A DNA stretch of 63,190 nt, from positions 1 to 63,190 of the forward strand of contig JAIELX010000059.1 in the NCBI GenBank assembly GCA_019752635.1, in the 5' to 3' direction. This document shows positions 16,839 through 25,912 of this stretch, in pieces (positions within the stretch are counted from its first letter, which is position 1; each line of letters starts with the position of its first letter). The DNA comes from Candidatus Obscuribacterales bacterium. Lineage in GTDB: Bacteria > Cyanobacteriota > Vampirovibrionia > Obscuribacterales > Obscuribacteraceae. The translations under genes were made by a program, and so were the position numbers. The notes beneath the pieces were generated by a model, which did not search any database, was not told where the DNA came from, and saw only the letters and a list, made by a program, of their open reading frames with translations.

Positions 16839-17141
16839 TCACTTCTTTTGTCCCTTTCCGATGCTTTGTCCAATTGCATAACACGCCGCTAGGCTGGCAA
16901 TGCCGGCTGCTGGCACGTACCAAAGGTACTTTGTGATGGCTTGATTGAACTCGCTGGTCCAAGGGCTGCTGATGCAGACTGTGTGGTACACAGGGTCGGG
17001 CTGTTGATTCATGATCGCGGAGCCGCCCGGATATCTTGCTTCCGCGTCTTTCCAGGCTTGAGAAAGGGCGAACGCGAATCCCACGTAGATGCTTCCGCAG
17101 AACACCACAATGTAGAACAATCCAAGCAGTATTCTCTTCAT
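16839..17141 (-). CDS. Small two-helix membrane protein
   Basis: A 100-residue protein with an N-terminal helix (LLGLFYIVVFCGSIYVGFAF) and a C-terminal helix (YVPAAGIASLAACYAIG), separated by about 50 polar residues with one Cys, so the loop is probably extracytoplasmic or lumenal. It ends in a basic KGQKK tail. No family is recognised. It lies 148 bp upstream of the 73-residue gene. Confidence 0.55.
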   Translation of the reverse strand: MKRILLGLFYIVVFCGSIYVGFAFALSQAWKDAEARYPGGSAIMNQQPDPVYHTVCISSPWTSEFNQAITKYLWYVPAAGIASLAACYAIGQSIGKGQKK

Positions 17142-17398
17142 TCTTCTGCCGTCCTTGCTACAGATAGTAGTCTATCGCTGAAATCCGACAGTCTTCCGAC
17201 GGGCGCACATACCCGCTGGAAACGGTAAGCTAGTGCGACTGGCGCTGTTCGTTCTTTACAACGCCGCCTTCAAACTTACTTTTGATGCCAATTCTTGACT
17301 GCTCGTTGGCGAAAACCTGTGATAATCCCAAAGGATGACGGACTCTGCGCCGCAATATCGTAGAATCATCCAATTACGAATTTTTTGAGGGCTTTTCA

Positions 17399-18562
17399 AT
17401 GGTTGATTTCTTACTGACAGATGAACAAAGAGAGTTTCAGCAGTTGGCGCGTCAGTTTGCTGCCAGAGAAATTAAGCCCTTTGCGGCGAAGCACGATGAG
17501 ACCGGCGAATTTCCAAGAGAAATTTGTAAGAAAGCGTGGGAAGCGGGGTTGATGAACACGCACATTCCCGAAGAGTATGGCGGTCTTGGACTGGGTTCTT
17601 TTGAGGGCGGACTTATCGCGGAGGAGATCGCTGCTGGATGCACCGGCATTGGTACCGCGATGGAAGCCAACAATTTGGCTGAGGCACCGGTGATTCTTGC
17701 CGGCACTGACGAGCAGAAGAAAAAATATCTGCAGCCGATGACGGAAGAATTGATATTCGCTGCCTACGGTGTTACGGAGCCTGGCGCCGGTTCTGATGTG
17801 GCCTCGATGAAGACGACCGCGAAAAAGGTTGGCAACGAATACATTCTAAATGGACAGAAAATGTGGATCACCAATGCTGGTGTCGCGCATTGGTATTACG
17901 TACTTGCTGTTACCGATCCCGGGAAGGGTCATAAAGGCATGTCGGCTTTTATCGTTCCGCGCGAGACAGAAGGTCTTACGGTCGGAAAAAAAGAGCAGAA
18001 CATGGGGCAACGCGCAAGCGACACTCGTTCGATCACCTTCGATGATGTCAAAATACCCGCGGCGAATCTTCTGGGAGCAGAAGGTGATGGTTTCAAAATC
18101 AGTATGGGTGCATTCGATCACACTCGCCCGCTTGTCTCCTGCGCGGCCGTGGGTCTTGCTCGCTCGGCCATGGAGGCGGCGTTGCAGTATTCGCTGGAGC
18201 GTCAAACCTTCGGTACACCGATCTTCAATCACCAGGCTGTGAACTTCATGATTGCCGATATGGCGAAAGATATCGACGCGGCGCGATTGCTATGCTGGAG
18301 ATCGGCATGGATGATCGACAAAGGTTTGCGCAATACTAAGGAAGCCGCGATGGCAAAGGCGTTCGCAGCCGACACCGCAATGAAAGTTGCTACCGATGCG
18401 GTTCAGATTTTTGGCGGCTACGGTTACTCCAAAGAGTATCCCGTCGAGAAATTGATGCGTGACGCGAAGATTTTCCAGATATATGAAGGTACGAGTCAAA
18501 TCCAGCGTGTAATCATCGGCAAGCAGTTGCTCGCGGAGATGAAAGTGCCGGCGCGGGTCTAG
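17399..18562 (+). CDS. Acyl-CoA dehydrogenase
   Basis: A 387-residue flavoprotein of the short/medium-chain class that makes a trans-2 double bond in an acyl-CoA and passes electrons to ETF. Landmarks: helical N-terminus with EYGGLGLG, the FAD-binding middle AAYGVTEPGAGSD near 123-135 and MWITNAG, and the C-terminal IFGGYGYSKEYPVEKLMRDA then QIYEGTSQIQR with the predicted catalytic base Glu363. Length and motifs are complete. GAGGGC precedes the ATG. It stands alone, with no ETF genes nearby, about 2 kb upstream of the malonate decarboxylase operon. Confidence 0.93.
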   Translation: MVDFLLTDEQREFQQLARQFAAREIKPFAAKHDETGEFPREICKKAWEAGLMNTHIPEEYGGLGLGSFEGGLIAEEIAAGCTGIGTAMEANNLAEAPVILAGTDEQKKKYLQPMTEELIFAAYGVTEPGAGSDVASMKTTAKKVGNEYILNGQKMWITNAGVAHWYYVLAVTDPGKGHKGMSAFIVPRETEGLTVGKKEQNMGQRASDTRSITFDDVKIPAANLLGAEGDGFKISMGAFDHTRPLVSCAAVGLARSAMEAALQYSLERQTFGTPIFNHQAVNFMIADMAKDIDAARLLCWRSAWMIDKGLRNTKEAAMAKAFAADTAMKVATDAVQIFGGYGYSKEYPVEKLMRDAKIFQIYEGTSQIQRVIIGKQLLAEMKVPARV

Positions 18563-18655
18563 TCCCTAGTTTGGTGAACTCTAAATCGGCAGCGGTTACT
18601 CGCTGCTGATTTAGAGCAGAAATTGTGGTGTCGAGCAAGAAAATGAGGTGGAACC

Positions 18656-19276
18656 GTGACTGAAAAAGCCGCAGTGCCGGAAACTGCATCGAACGATGAA
18701 GCATACGACAACATGCACCAAGCAATCAAAATGCACTTCAAGCGCATGGATGAAGGCACGGTTCAGGACTTCGAACTTCTTGCTCAAGTCCACACAAACA
18801 GCTTGAAGGCCTTGCCGGATTTGTTGATCAACATGCTGCAGACACTAAAGAGCGATGCTATCTATCCGATCGACCGGCTGTCTCATTCGCTGCAGTCTGC
18901 GACGCGTGCCCTGAAGGATAATAAGGACGAAGAGTACATTGTGTGCTGTCTTCTTCACGACTTTGGCGAAAGTCTTGGACCTTTCAATCACGGCGAGATT
19001 GCCGGTGCAATTCTCCATCCGTTCATCACTGAGGGGAATCAATGGATGCTCGCACACCACGGCATCTTTCAGACATATTACTTCGGTGACAAGCTAGGCA
19101 TCGATCCCAATAGAAGAGATCAGTTTAAGAGCAGCCCGTACTATGAGCAAACGGTGGAGTTTTGCGCGAAGTACGATGAAGTGGCTTTTGATCCTGATTA
19201 TCGCAGCGAACCGATGTCTACTTTCGAACCTATGGTGCGAAGGCTGCTCGGTAGCAAAAAGTGGTCGGTAATGTAG
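18656..19276 (+). CDS. HD-domain protein, oxygenase-like
   Basis: A 206-residue protein starting at a GTG with GAGGTG six bases upstream. The core HSLQSATRAL, then LLHDFGESLG, FNHGEIAGAI and LAHHGIFQTYYFG matches HD-fold metal proteins near PhnZ and myo-inositol oxygenase, where the same His/Asp set binds two irons. The family members I recall include di-iron oxygenases and phosphohydrolases, so the reaction is open. It follows the acyl-CoA dehydrogenase by 93 bp and may be cotranscribed. Confidence 0.65.
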   Translation: MTEKAAVPETASNDEAYDNMHQAIKMHFKRMDEGTVQDFELLAQVHTNSLKALPDLLINMLQTLKSDAIYPIDRLSHSLQSATRALKDNKDEEYIVCCLLHDFGESLGPFNHGEIAGAILHPFITEGNQWMLAHHGIFQTYYFGDKLGIDPNRRDQFKSSPYYEQTVEFCAKYDEVAFDPDYRSEPMSTFEPMVRRLLGSKKWSVM

Positions 19277-19511
19277 ACCTCCTGCGCGAAGTTCGGAACA
19301 ATTCATGCCGGTGGCGCCCGCAACGGTGCCTTCTCATCTGTCATCAATTTAGATGAGTTCAAGCATACAGTCCGACTAGGTATTGATACACCTTTGAGGT
19401 TTTTACGAAGTCGCGATACTAGATCTGTTGCACCACACTCTTTCGTCATGGAAGCGTTCCGTGATTGAGGGGCTGTGGTGGTCCTGATGACGATCTTAAG
19501 GCGGTGTATCG

Positions 19512-20390
19512 ATGAATTGGGAAGCAATTGACGGTGGCGGAGCGCATGTGTCAGAAGATACTATCGAATCACAATTTTGTTTAGCTGACACATTTGAGTT
19601 GCCGAAAGTCCCGCCGACAACATCTCAGTCTGTTCCGGAACTGTCACTGTGGGGCGCATTCATAAAGTTCGGCATGCCGGAAGCCATTCTCTTCTATGGT
19701 TCTGCTTGGTTGATAGGCGAGTTTCGCGAAGTCTTGGAATCGCCGAACGAGAGAGCGCTCCGCCTACGGGGACCGCGTACACCAAACTCCGCAGCATTGG
19801 AGGAGCTGTTTTCCGGCGCTTCCAGATCCGAGACCAAGCCCGTACCTCAAAGTCAACCGGTCGAACGCGCAGGCGCATTGCAAAGCGAGGGATCACCTCA
19901 AAGTAAGCCGGTAGAGCGACCCGTTCCCCCTCGCGATTCAGTGCCTACAGCAGATCGATTGCAATCGGTTGCGATCTCGGCGAATGCGGACGGCACGCTT
20001 CGAGTGGACGCTGTTCGTTCCGGCGAGCTCATTAACGTTGCGCAGTTGCGCACGCAAACAGAAGTGACGGCCGAAGCCATCGGTATATTCGAACGTGAAC
20101 TTGAGCGCTTGAAAAATTCGGGTAATCGAAATGAGCGTGAGAGAACTCAGTACATAGAGGAGTTTATCCGAACGCTCAAAGGTGCTGCGGGACCGGAAGC
20201 CAGAGCTTCGGCCCATGCTGGTGCGCTGGAACAGATGCGAAGAGAGGTCAATTTGCGCAGTCGGGCCGGTGGTGCTGTCGGCGCGTCGATCGGGGCAGGG
20301 ATCATTTTGACGGCATGCATGAGCTGGTATCTCAGCCAGAGAAGCAATCCTTCTTCTCCAATCAATCGCGCCAGTGTTGGTGGCAGTTAG
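19512..20390 (+). CDS. Hypothetical protein with C-terminal membrane anchor
   Basis: A 292-residue protein of unknown family. AAGGCGG lies upstream of the ATG. A weak hydrophobic stretch is near residues 50-70 (LWGAFIKFGMPEAILFYG), followed by a Pro/Ser/Gln-rich linker with an imperfect repeat (PQSQPVER, PQSKPVER at about 113 and 129), a helical charged segment (AIGIFERELERLKNSGNRNE) and a C-terminal membrane helix (GASIGAGIILTACMSWYL). It looks like a tail-anchored or two-pass protein. It precedes the malonate operon by 184 bp, with no evident functional link. Confidence 0.6.
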   Translation: MNWEAIDGGGAHVSEDTIESQFCLADTFELPKVPPTTSQSVPELSLWGAFIKFGMPEAILFYGSAWLIGEFREVLESPNERALRLRGPRTPNSAALEELFSGASRSETKPVPQSQPVERAGALQSEGSPQSKPVERPVPPRDSVPTADRLQSVAISANADGTLRVDAVRSGELINVAQLRTQTEVTAEAIGIFERELERLKNSGNRNERERTQYIEEFIRTLKGAAGPEARASAHAGALEQMRREVNLRSRAGGAVGASIGAGIILTACMSWYLSQRSNPSSPINRASVGGS

Positions 20391-20574
20391 GCTCTTCCGC
20401 GATGGTTTTGTACTCTGTTCGCGGCTACGTGAGTTTGCTCCAGCTTTGAATCTGTCGCAAACTGGGGACTGCTGAGTCCATGTACGGATGTTAGAGGGCG
20501 TTAATCTCGCACGGGGCCATTCCTGCGAAACTTTGTGCCGCGCACAATGTTTCGGTTGTAATCAGGTAGGATAA

Positions 20575-22251
20575 ATGGCATCAGCAACGGGTGGTTCTGA
20601 CCTCTCTACAGTATTGTCTCCCGTTCGCTGGTCAAGCCGTCGTGTCGAGAAACAGCGACGTCTCAAACTTGTAGATTCTTGGCTCAAGAACCATGTTCTG
20701 CAGTCTGATCGCATAGTTGAGGCGCTCGGTCTGCTGATTCAGTCAAAAGACAGAGTGGTGCTTGAAGGCGACAATCAAAAACAAGCCGATTTCCTTTCGC
20801 GTTCTCTGGCTCAGTTGGACTCTAAGAATGTGCACGACCTGCATTTGATTATTTCCAGCATCAGTCGTCCTGAGCACTTGGCGCTGTTTGAGCAAGGCAT
20901 CGCGCGCAAAGTAGACTTTGCCTTTGCTGGACCGCAGAGCTTAAGAGTTGCACAGCTGCTCGAGGATAATCAGCTTGAGATTGGCGCCATTCATACTTAT
21001 GTCGAGCTTTATGCGCGGTTGTTCATGGATCTCGCACCGCGAGTGGTACTAGTTTGTGCGGAGAAGGGTGACGCTGATGGAAACCTTTACACCGGGCCCA
21101 ACACTGAGGATACTCCGGTCATTGTCGAAGCCGCGGCATTTCATGATGGCATAGTGATTGCGCAGGTTAATGAGATTGTCGACACTTTGCCTCGCGTCGA
21201 TATTCCCGGTTCATGGGTAGACATCGTTGTTCAGGCAGATCGCCCGTTCGCTGTCGAACCTCTATTTACGCGTGATCCGCGACACATCACCGAGCTGCAG
21301 ATTCTGATGGCCATGATGGTCATTCGCGGGGTCTACGAACGGCATGAGGTTGTATCGCTGAACCATGGTATTGGATTTGATACTGCTGCAATAGAGTTGT
21401 TGTTACCGACTTATGCTCATTCTCTGGGACTGAAAGGTAAGATCTGCCGTTACTGGGCTTTGAATCCACACCCCACGCTCATTCCTGCAATCGAGTCCGG
21501 TTGGGTGGAGAGCGTTCACTCTTTTGGCAGTGAAGTGGGAATGGAGCGCTACGTGGCCGCTCGCCCTGACGTGTTCTTTACCGGGAAGGATGGAAACCTC
21601 AGGTCTAACCGGGTTTTATGTCAGCTCGCAGGTCAGTACGCAGTGGATGCATTTGTCGGATCAACATTGCAGATGGATGCCGACGCGAACTCATCTACTG
21701 TTACTTTAGGACGTTTGGCCGGGTTTGGGGGCGCTCCCAATATGGGACATGACCCGCACGGGAGACGCCATTCCAGTCATGCCTGGTTGGACCTCGTCAA
21801 GAATCGCACGCCGGTGAGTAGAGGGCGAAAAATAGTAGTACAACTGATCGAAACATTCCAACGCGGTGGCGTGCCCACCATTGTGGATGAGCTGGATGCC
21901 GTTGAAGTTGCCCGGCAAGCGAAGATGCCGCTGGCACCCATCATGATATACGGCGACGACGTTAGCCACGTGGTCACGGAAGAAGGCATTGCCTATCTGT
22001 ACAAGACTGACAGTGGTGAAGAGCGCAGACAAGCTCTTGCTGCTGTGGCTGGTGTCACGGACATCGGACTGAGAGCGGATGGCAAAGTGCTGGCAGACCT
22101 GCGAGAGAGGCAGGTTGTCGCTTATCCGGAAGATCTCGGAGTCAGGCGATTGGATGCAAAACGAACTTTGCTGGCTGCGCGTAGCGTTGAAGACCTTGTT
22201 GAATGGTCCGGCGGCCTCTACAGTCCGCCGTCCAGATTCAGGAGTTGGTGA
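20575..22251 (+). CDS. mdcA: Malonate decarboxylase alpha subunit (acetyl-ACP:malonate ACP transferase)
   Basis: A 558-residue protein with the MdcA signatures: RWSSRRVEKQRRL near the N-terminus, IVEALGLLIQSKDRVVLEGDNQKQ, and the CoA-transferase-like core FAGPQSLRVAQLL and GADGNLY-type segment (KGDADGNLYTGPNTEDTP). It exchanges acetate for malonate on the carrier protein MdcC, making malonyl-ACP. Length matches known MdcA (about 550). The ribosome binding site AGGTAGG is good. It opens a seven-gene operon and its TGA overlaps the ATG of mdcB by one base. Confidence 0.95.
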   Translation: MASATGGSDLSTVLSPVRWSSRRVEKQRRLKLVDSWLKNHVLQSDRIVEALGLLIQSKDRVVLEGDNQKQADFLSRSLAQLDSKNVHDLHLIISSISRPEHLALFEQGIARKVDFAFAGPQSLRVAQLLEDNQLEIGAIHTYVELYARLFMDLAPRVVLVCAEKGDADGNLYTGPNTEDTPVIVEAAAFHDGIVIAQVNEIVDTLPRVDIPGSWVDIVVQADRPFAVEPLFTRDPRHITELQILMAMMVIRGVYERHEVVSLNHGIGFDTAAIELLLPTYAHSLGLKGKICRYWALNPHPTLIPAIESGWVESVHSFGSEVGMERYVAARPDVFFTGKDGNLRSNRVLCQLAGQYAVDAFVGSTLQMDADANSSTVTLGRLAGFGGAPNMGHDPHGRRHSSHAWLDLVKNRTPVSRGRKIVVQLIETFQRGGVPTIVDELDAVEVARQAKMPLAPIMIYGDDVSHVVTEEGIAYLYKTDSGEERRQALAAVAGVTDIGLRADGKVLADLRERQVVAYPEDLGVRRLDAKRTLLAARSVEDLVEWSGGLYSPPSRFRSW

Positions 22252-23210
22252 TGGTTGGAAACATCCAGACTAAACTCTGGAGCGCGGACGCCCCGCCCGC
22301 TTCCAGAGCTCTAGCCGGTGCAGACATTGCTCGTGGTGCGCGGTTCGGACGAACATTAGGTTCAAACGAACTAGCTAAACGCGCTCGGCTAGCGTTAGTT
22401 GCCGAAGCCACTTTAACACCTAAACCTGCTCTTGTTGATGCACGAAGTTCCGGCGCACACGTTGATTTATCACTGGACGCGATGCTTCGTTCTGCTTTTG
22501 CACTTGAGCCTTTCTTTGAAGAAATGGCGCGCCTTTCGTTCGGTGCCTCACCGGAGTTGGAACTAAGAGAAGCGTTGGCTGAATGCGGCAGACGTGCTGA
22601 AGCTGCTATGAACAACGCGACCGATGGAAGCAACGCGCATCGTGGTGCCATCTGGACTCTTGGCCTTCTGATCTCGGCCGTTGCTATGCTCGGCCCCGAC
22701 ACGGGGGGCGTGGATTATGCCGCCGCTGCCGCTAGGTTGGCCTCATTCGAGGATCGATTTGCCGAACGCAACGTGAGTCACGGGATTCTTGTCGAACGCA
22801 CCTACGGCGTAGGTGGTGCCAGGTCCGAGGCGAGGGCAGGATTCCCTCATGTTTTTTTCATCGGATTGCCGCATTTGCGGACAAGAAGGTTTTCCGGAGC
22901 TTGCGAAACTGTCTGCCGACTGGACGCGCTATTGGCGATTATGTCGAGCCTCGATGATACCTGCTTGCTTTATCGCGGAGGTCCCGATGCCTTGCATGCG
23001 GCCAAACGCGGAGCGAGGGAAGTTATTCTGCTCGGTGGTACAGCCACTGAGACTGGAATGACTCGGTTACTTCGGCTTGACAAGGAGCTGCTTCAGCTTG
23101 GTGCCTCCCCGGGGGGCAGCGCAGATTTATTGGCAGCGACAATTTTTCTTGACTCGCTTCAGGCATTGACTGTTGAGAAATTTGCTTCAGCAGCCGAACC
23201 AGGGTTTTGA
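22251..23210 (+). CDS. mdcB: Triphosphoribosyl-dephospho-CoA synthase
   Basis: MdcB makes the precursor of the 2'-(5''-phosphoribosyl)-3'-dephospho-CoA prosthetic group from ATP and dephospho-CoA. The ATG at 22251, with AGGAG nine bases upstream, is preferred and gives 319 residues. Recognisable blocks: AEATLTPKPALVDARSSGAH, where PKPALVD is the family hallmark, then DGSNAHRGAIWTLGLL, GARSEARAGFPHVF and the C-terminal GGSADLLAATIFLD (CitG/MdcB family). It follows mdcA with a one-base overlap. Confidence 0.93.
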   Translation: MVGNIQTKLWSADAPPASRALAGADIARGARFGRTLGSNELAKRARLALVAEATLTPKPALVDARSSGAHVDLSLDAMLRSAFALEPFFEEMARLSFGASPELELREALAECGRRAEAAMNNATDGSNAHRGAIWTLGLLISAVAMLGPDTGGVDYAAAAARLASFEDRFAERNVSHGILVERTYGVGGARSEARAGFPHVFFIGLPHLRTRRFSGACETVCRLDALLAIMSSLDDTCLLYRGGPDALHAAKRGAREVILLGGTATETGMTRLLRLDKELLQLGASPGGSADLLAATIFLDSLQALTVEKFASAAEPGF

Positions 23211-23248
23211 ACATATCACTACTGAAGACTGACTGACGGAGAGCAACT

Positions 23249-23542
23249 ATGGAAACACTCGAATTCAAGTTTGAGGCGAAGGGAAAGGCCGGAGGGCGCG
23301 CTCACGTTGGCGTGGTCGGTTCGGGGGACTTGGAGGTTCTGCTTGAACCGTTGGACAGTGACGTAGCACAGGTTCGCGTTCGCACCAGTGTGCCAGGCTT
23401 CTCGGCGCAATGGAAAGCAGTCTTGGATCGTTTCTTTCTGAAGTATGATGGACCAGTGTCAATCGAGATCAATGATGCGGGTGCTACACCGGGAGTAGTG
23501 GCACTACGTTTGGCGCAGGCTGCGGAGGCTAGCGAACAATGA
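23249..23542 (+). CDS. mdcC: Malonate decarboxylase acyl carrier protein (delta subunit)
   Basis: A 97-residue carrier protein. VGSGDLEVLLEP at 23-34 carries Ser25, the site where MdcG attaches the dephospho-CoA-derived prosthetic group; the serine is at the same position as in the Klebsiella protein as I recall. Malonyl-MdcC is decarboxylated by MdcD/MdcE to acetyl-MdcC. The last four bases overlap mdcD. Confidence 0.95.
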   Translation: METLEFKFEAKGKAGGRAHVGVVGSGDLEVLLEPLDSDVAQVRVRTSVPGFSAQWKAVLDRFFLKYDGPVSIEINDAGATPGVVALRLAQAAEASEQ

Positions 23543-24414
23543 CGGTTAGTGAGGGCAAGCAACTTGCTGCGAGGGCACCGGTAACCCGCAACAGCTTTAT
23601 TGAGCTGAACGGACGCGAACGAGCGATCGCGCTCTTGGACTCTTTCCACTGGAGGGAGTTGCTTGGACCTTTCGATCGCATCGAATCACCCTGGCTTGCG
23701 CCGCAAAATGTCACGCCTCAGTGCGACGATGGTTGTATCGTTATTAAGGGTGAAATCGACGGTTTACCCACCGTAGTCATGTCTATGGAACCGGCTTTCC
23801 AGGGTGGGTCCCTGGGCGAGGTGAGTGGTGCCAAAATCTGTGCTGCGATGGATCTAGCGACTCGCGATAACGAAAATGGTATCAAAACGAGTGCTGTTCT
23901 TTTGCTGGAAACTGGTGGTGTAAGACTTAGTGAAGCGAACCTCGGGTTGGCGGCCGTGGCGGAAATAGTTGCCTCGATTTTGGAACTGCGGCGGCACGCC
24001 CCGGTGGTCTGCGTGATTGCAGGACCAGTTGGCTGTTTCGGTGGCATGTCTTTAGTTGCAGCACTATCCAGTTATATCGTCATGACCTCGGAAGGTCGAT
24101 TAGGATTGAACGGTCCGGAAGTCATAGAACAAGAAGGTGGAGTGGAAGAGTTTGACTCTACTGATCGTGCTTTGATATGGGCAATCGACGGCGGCGAACA
24201 GCGCTACCTGACTGGTTTGGCCGATGTGCTTGTACCCGATGAAACTGGAACTGTGCGTGATTCCGTCGCGCGATTGCTGCGAGCGGGCGTGCCCGCGGTC
24301 TTTCGCAGTGAACAAGTTGAGTTCTACCGAAAACGCATCGACGCCATTGATGCCACTCATCAAATCGATCCTGCGGTTATTCGTAAAAAATGGCAAAGAG
24401 AGGACTTGAAATGA
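23539..24414 (+). CDS. mdcD: Malonyl-ACP decarboxylase beta subunit
   Basis: A 291-residue subunit of the carboxyltransferase/crotonase fold. Visible are SFIELNGRERAIALLD and LGPFDRIESPWL at the N-terminus, FQGGSLGEVSGAKICAAMDL (oxyanion-hole region) in the middle, and LLLETGGVRLSEANLGLAAVAE followed by GPVGCFGGMSLVAAL, all characteristic of MdcD. With MdcE it forms the decarboxylase that removes CO2 from malonyl-MdcC without biotin. It overlaps mdcC by 4 bp and mdcE by 4 bp. Confidence 0.95.
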   Translation: MTVSEGKQLAARAPVTRNSFIELNGRERAIALLDSFHWRELLGPFDRIESPWLAPQNVTPQCDDGCIVIKGEIDGLPTVVMSMEPAFQGGSLGEVSGAKICAAMDLATRDNENGIKTSAVLLLETGGVRLSEANLGLAAVAEIVASILELRRHAPVVCVIAGPVGCFGGMSLVAALSSYIVMTSEGRLGLNGPEVIEQEGGVEEFDSTDRALIWAIDGGEQRYLTGLADVLVPDETGTVRDSVARLLRAGVPAVFRSEQVEFYRKRIDAIDATHQIDPAVIRKKWQREDLK

Positions 24415-25247
24415 GCACTGTTTTGTCAACTCGCGGACGTGTATGGTTTGACGCTCTAACAGGGCAAACGTCGGGCAATGAAGAGCTAGCGTCAGGTCCC
24501 GCTTCGGTGTTATGTGCCGACACGCTGCTGGGTGATTCTCACGCTCGATTCCTCTGTGTGGTTCCCGATGCCGCCGCGCGTTTTCCGCGAGCGCGTGAAG
24601 GCGAAGTGGGCGTGGAAGAAGCCTACACTTTGGCGACAAAGGTGCGCGAAGTAATTGATGCGCACGTGTCCGGTCCGCGTAGACCGATAATTGCTGTCGT
24701 CGATGTGAAGAGTCAGGCGTATGGAAGGCGAGAGGAGACCGTCGCCATCCATTTGGCTGCGGCAGTTAGCGCTGATGCCTATGCAACTGCTCGCAGGCTC
24801 GGGCATCCCGTCATCGCTCTGGTCGTGGGCCAAGCGCTTTCAGGCGGGTTTTTGACGCATGGATATCAAGCTAATCGTATATTGGCGTTGGATGATCCCG
24901 GTGTGATCATTCATGCTATGCACAAAGAGGCCGCCGCCCGCGTAACCCGGCGAACCGTCGATGAATTGGACAAACTGGCCGAGGTGATTGTCCCGCTGTC
25001 TTATAACATAAGGGATTTTGCCAAGCTCGGTATTCTCCACGAACTTCTTGAAGTTAAGAATGCAGAGCAGCCGGATGCTGCTGATGTAGAGTGTGTAAAA
25101 TTGCGGTTGGTCGCTGCTGTTGAAGACGCTCGCCAGGGGGCACGCGATTTGAGCAGCCGTTGGTTGTCGGCCAATGCTGCTACTACTCGTAGTGCCACAA
25201 TTAGAACCAGGGATGCCATGTTTGCTCAATGGTCGGCGAAAGAGTGA
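24411..25247 (+). CDS. mdcE: Malonyl-ACP decarboxylase gamma subunit
   Basis: Starting at the ATG at 24411 (ATGA overlap with mdcD, GAGGA upstream) gives 278 residues. Blocks RGRVWFDALTG, ARFLCVVPDAAARFPRAREGEVGVEE, VDVKSQAYGRREETVAIHLA and GQALSGGFLTHGYQ are typical of MdcE; the Gly-rich segment forms part of the crotonase-like active site shared with MdcD. Confidence 0.95.
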   Translation: MSTVLSTRGRVWFDALTGQTSGNEELASGPASVLCADTLLGDSHARFLCVVPDAAARFPRAREGEVGVEEAYTLATKVREVIDAHVSGPRRPIIAVVDVKSQAYGRREETVAIHLAAAVSADAYATARRLGHPVIALVVGQALSGGFLTHGYQANRILALDDPGVIIHAMHKEAAARVTRRTVDELDKLAEVIVPLSYNIRDFAKLGILHELLEVKNAEQPDAADVECVKLRLVAAVEDARQGARDLSSRWLSANAATTRSATIRTRDAMFAQWSAKE

Positions 25248-25912
25248 AAGTCCATGACCTGCTGGAGATCGAATCTCCATTGAGCGCGATTGAGCTTTCC
25301 GACGCACCAAGTTGGGTCGGTGAATCACTGTCCGCTATCCCGTTCGTTGTTGTGCGGCGCGCGCGACTTGCCGCTAACGGCATCGCCGTGGGTGTTCGCG
25401 GTAATCGCAGAAGCGAGCGCTGGGGCGGAGTACTCAATCCAGCTTTTGTTAAGAGGGTGATCGCGCCTTTTGAACTCCGCGCCGGGCGTACTTGTTTGTC
25501 GAGCGAGCGCCGTAGAATACCAGCGCTAAACTCGTTGATAGAGTTGGAAGCGCATTGGGATAGCTGTGGACTTCTCTGGGGTCCCGGTGGAAGCGTTGGC
25601 TTCGAACTTGCATCGGGTGCGCCTGCAGCTTCCGAATCAAGTGATCTGGATCTCGTTGTCTTTGGCCCGGAACCTTTCGATAGCGACTTCGCCAGTAAGC
25701 TCCTCCTTTCGATTCGCCGAATCTCGCCATCAATAGATGTAGTTGTCGAAAGTCCAACCTGTGGCTTCTCGCTGGACGAGTACGCAAACAACCCCGGGCG
25801 GGATGTGCTGCTTCGCTGCTCAGACATTGCACGCTTTGGTAACCCCTGGTGCGTTGAAGTGGTTTCGCCTGAGAAACAAGGGGCGCCTGTTTTTGCGGAG
25901 AGCGGTCCGTGA
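25244..25912 (+). CDS. mdcG: Phosphoribosyl-dephospho-CoA transferase (holo-MdcC synthase)
   Basis: MdcG attaches the prosthetic group to MdcC. It is a nucleotidyltransferase: GPGGSVGFE near residue 112 and SSDLDLVVFG near 131-140 give the G-S and D-x-D metal motif. The GTG at 25244 (GTGA overlap with mdcE) is preferred because every other junction in the operon has this form; an ATG at 25229 would overlap mdcE by 19 bp. The length of about 222 residues fits the family. Confidence 0.9.
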   Translation: MKVHDLLEIESPLSAIELSDAPSWVGESLSAIPFVVVRRARLAANGIAVGVRGNRRSERWGGVLNPAFVKRVIAPFELRAGRTCLSSERRRIPALNSLIELEAHWDSCGLLWGPGGSVGFELASGAPAASESSDLDLVVFGPEPFDSDFASKLLLSIRRISPSIDVVVESPTCGFSLDEYANNPGRDVLLRCSDIARFGNPWCVEVVSPEKQGAPVFAESGP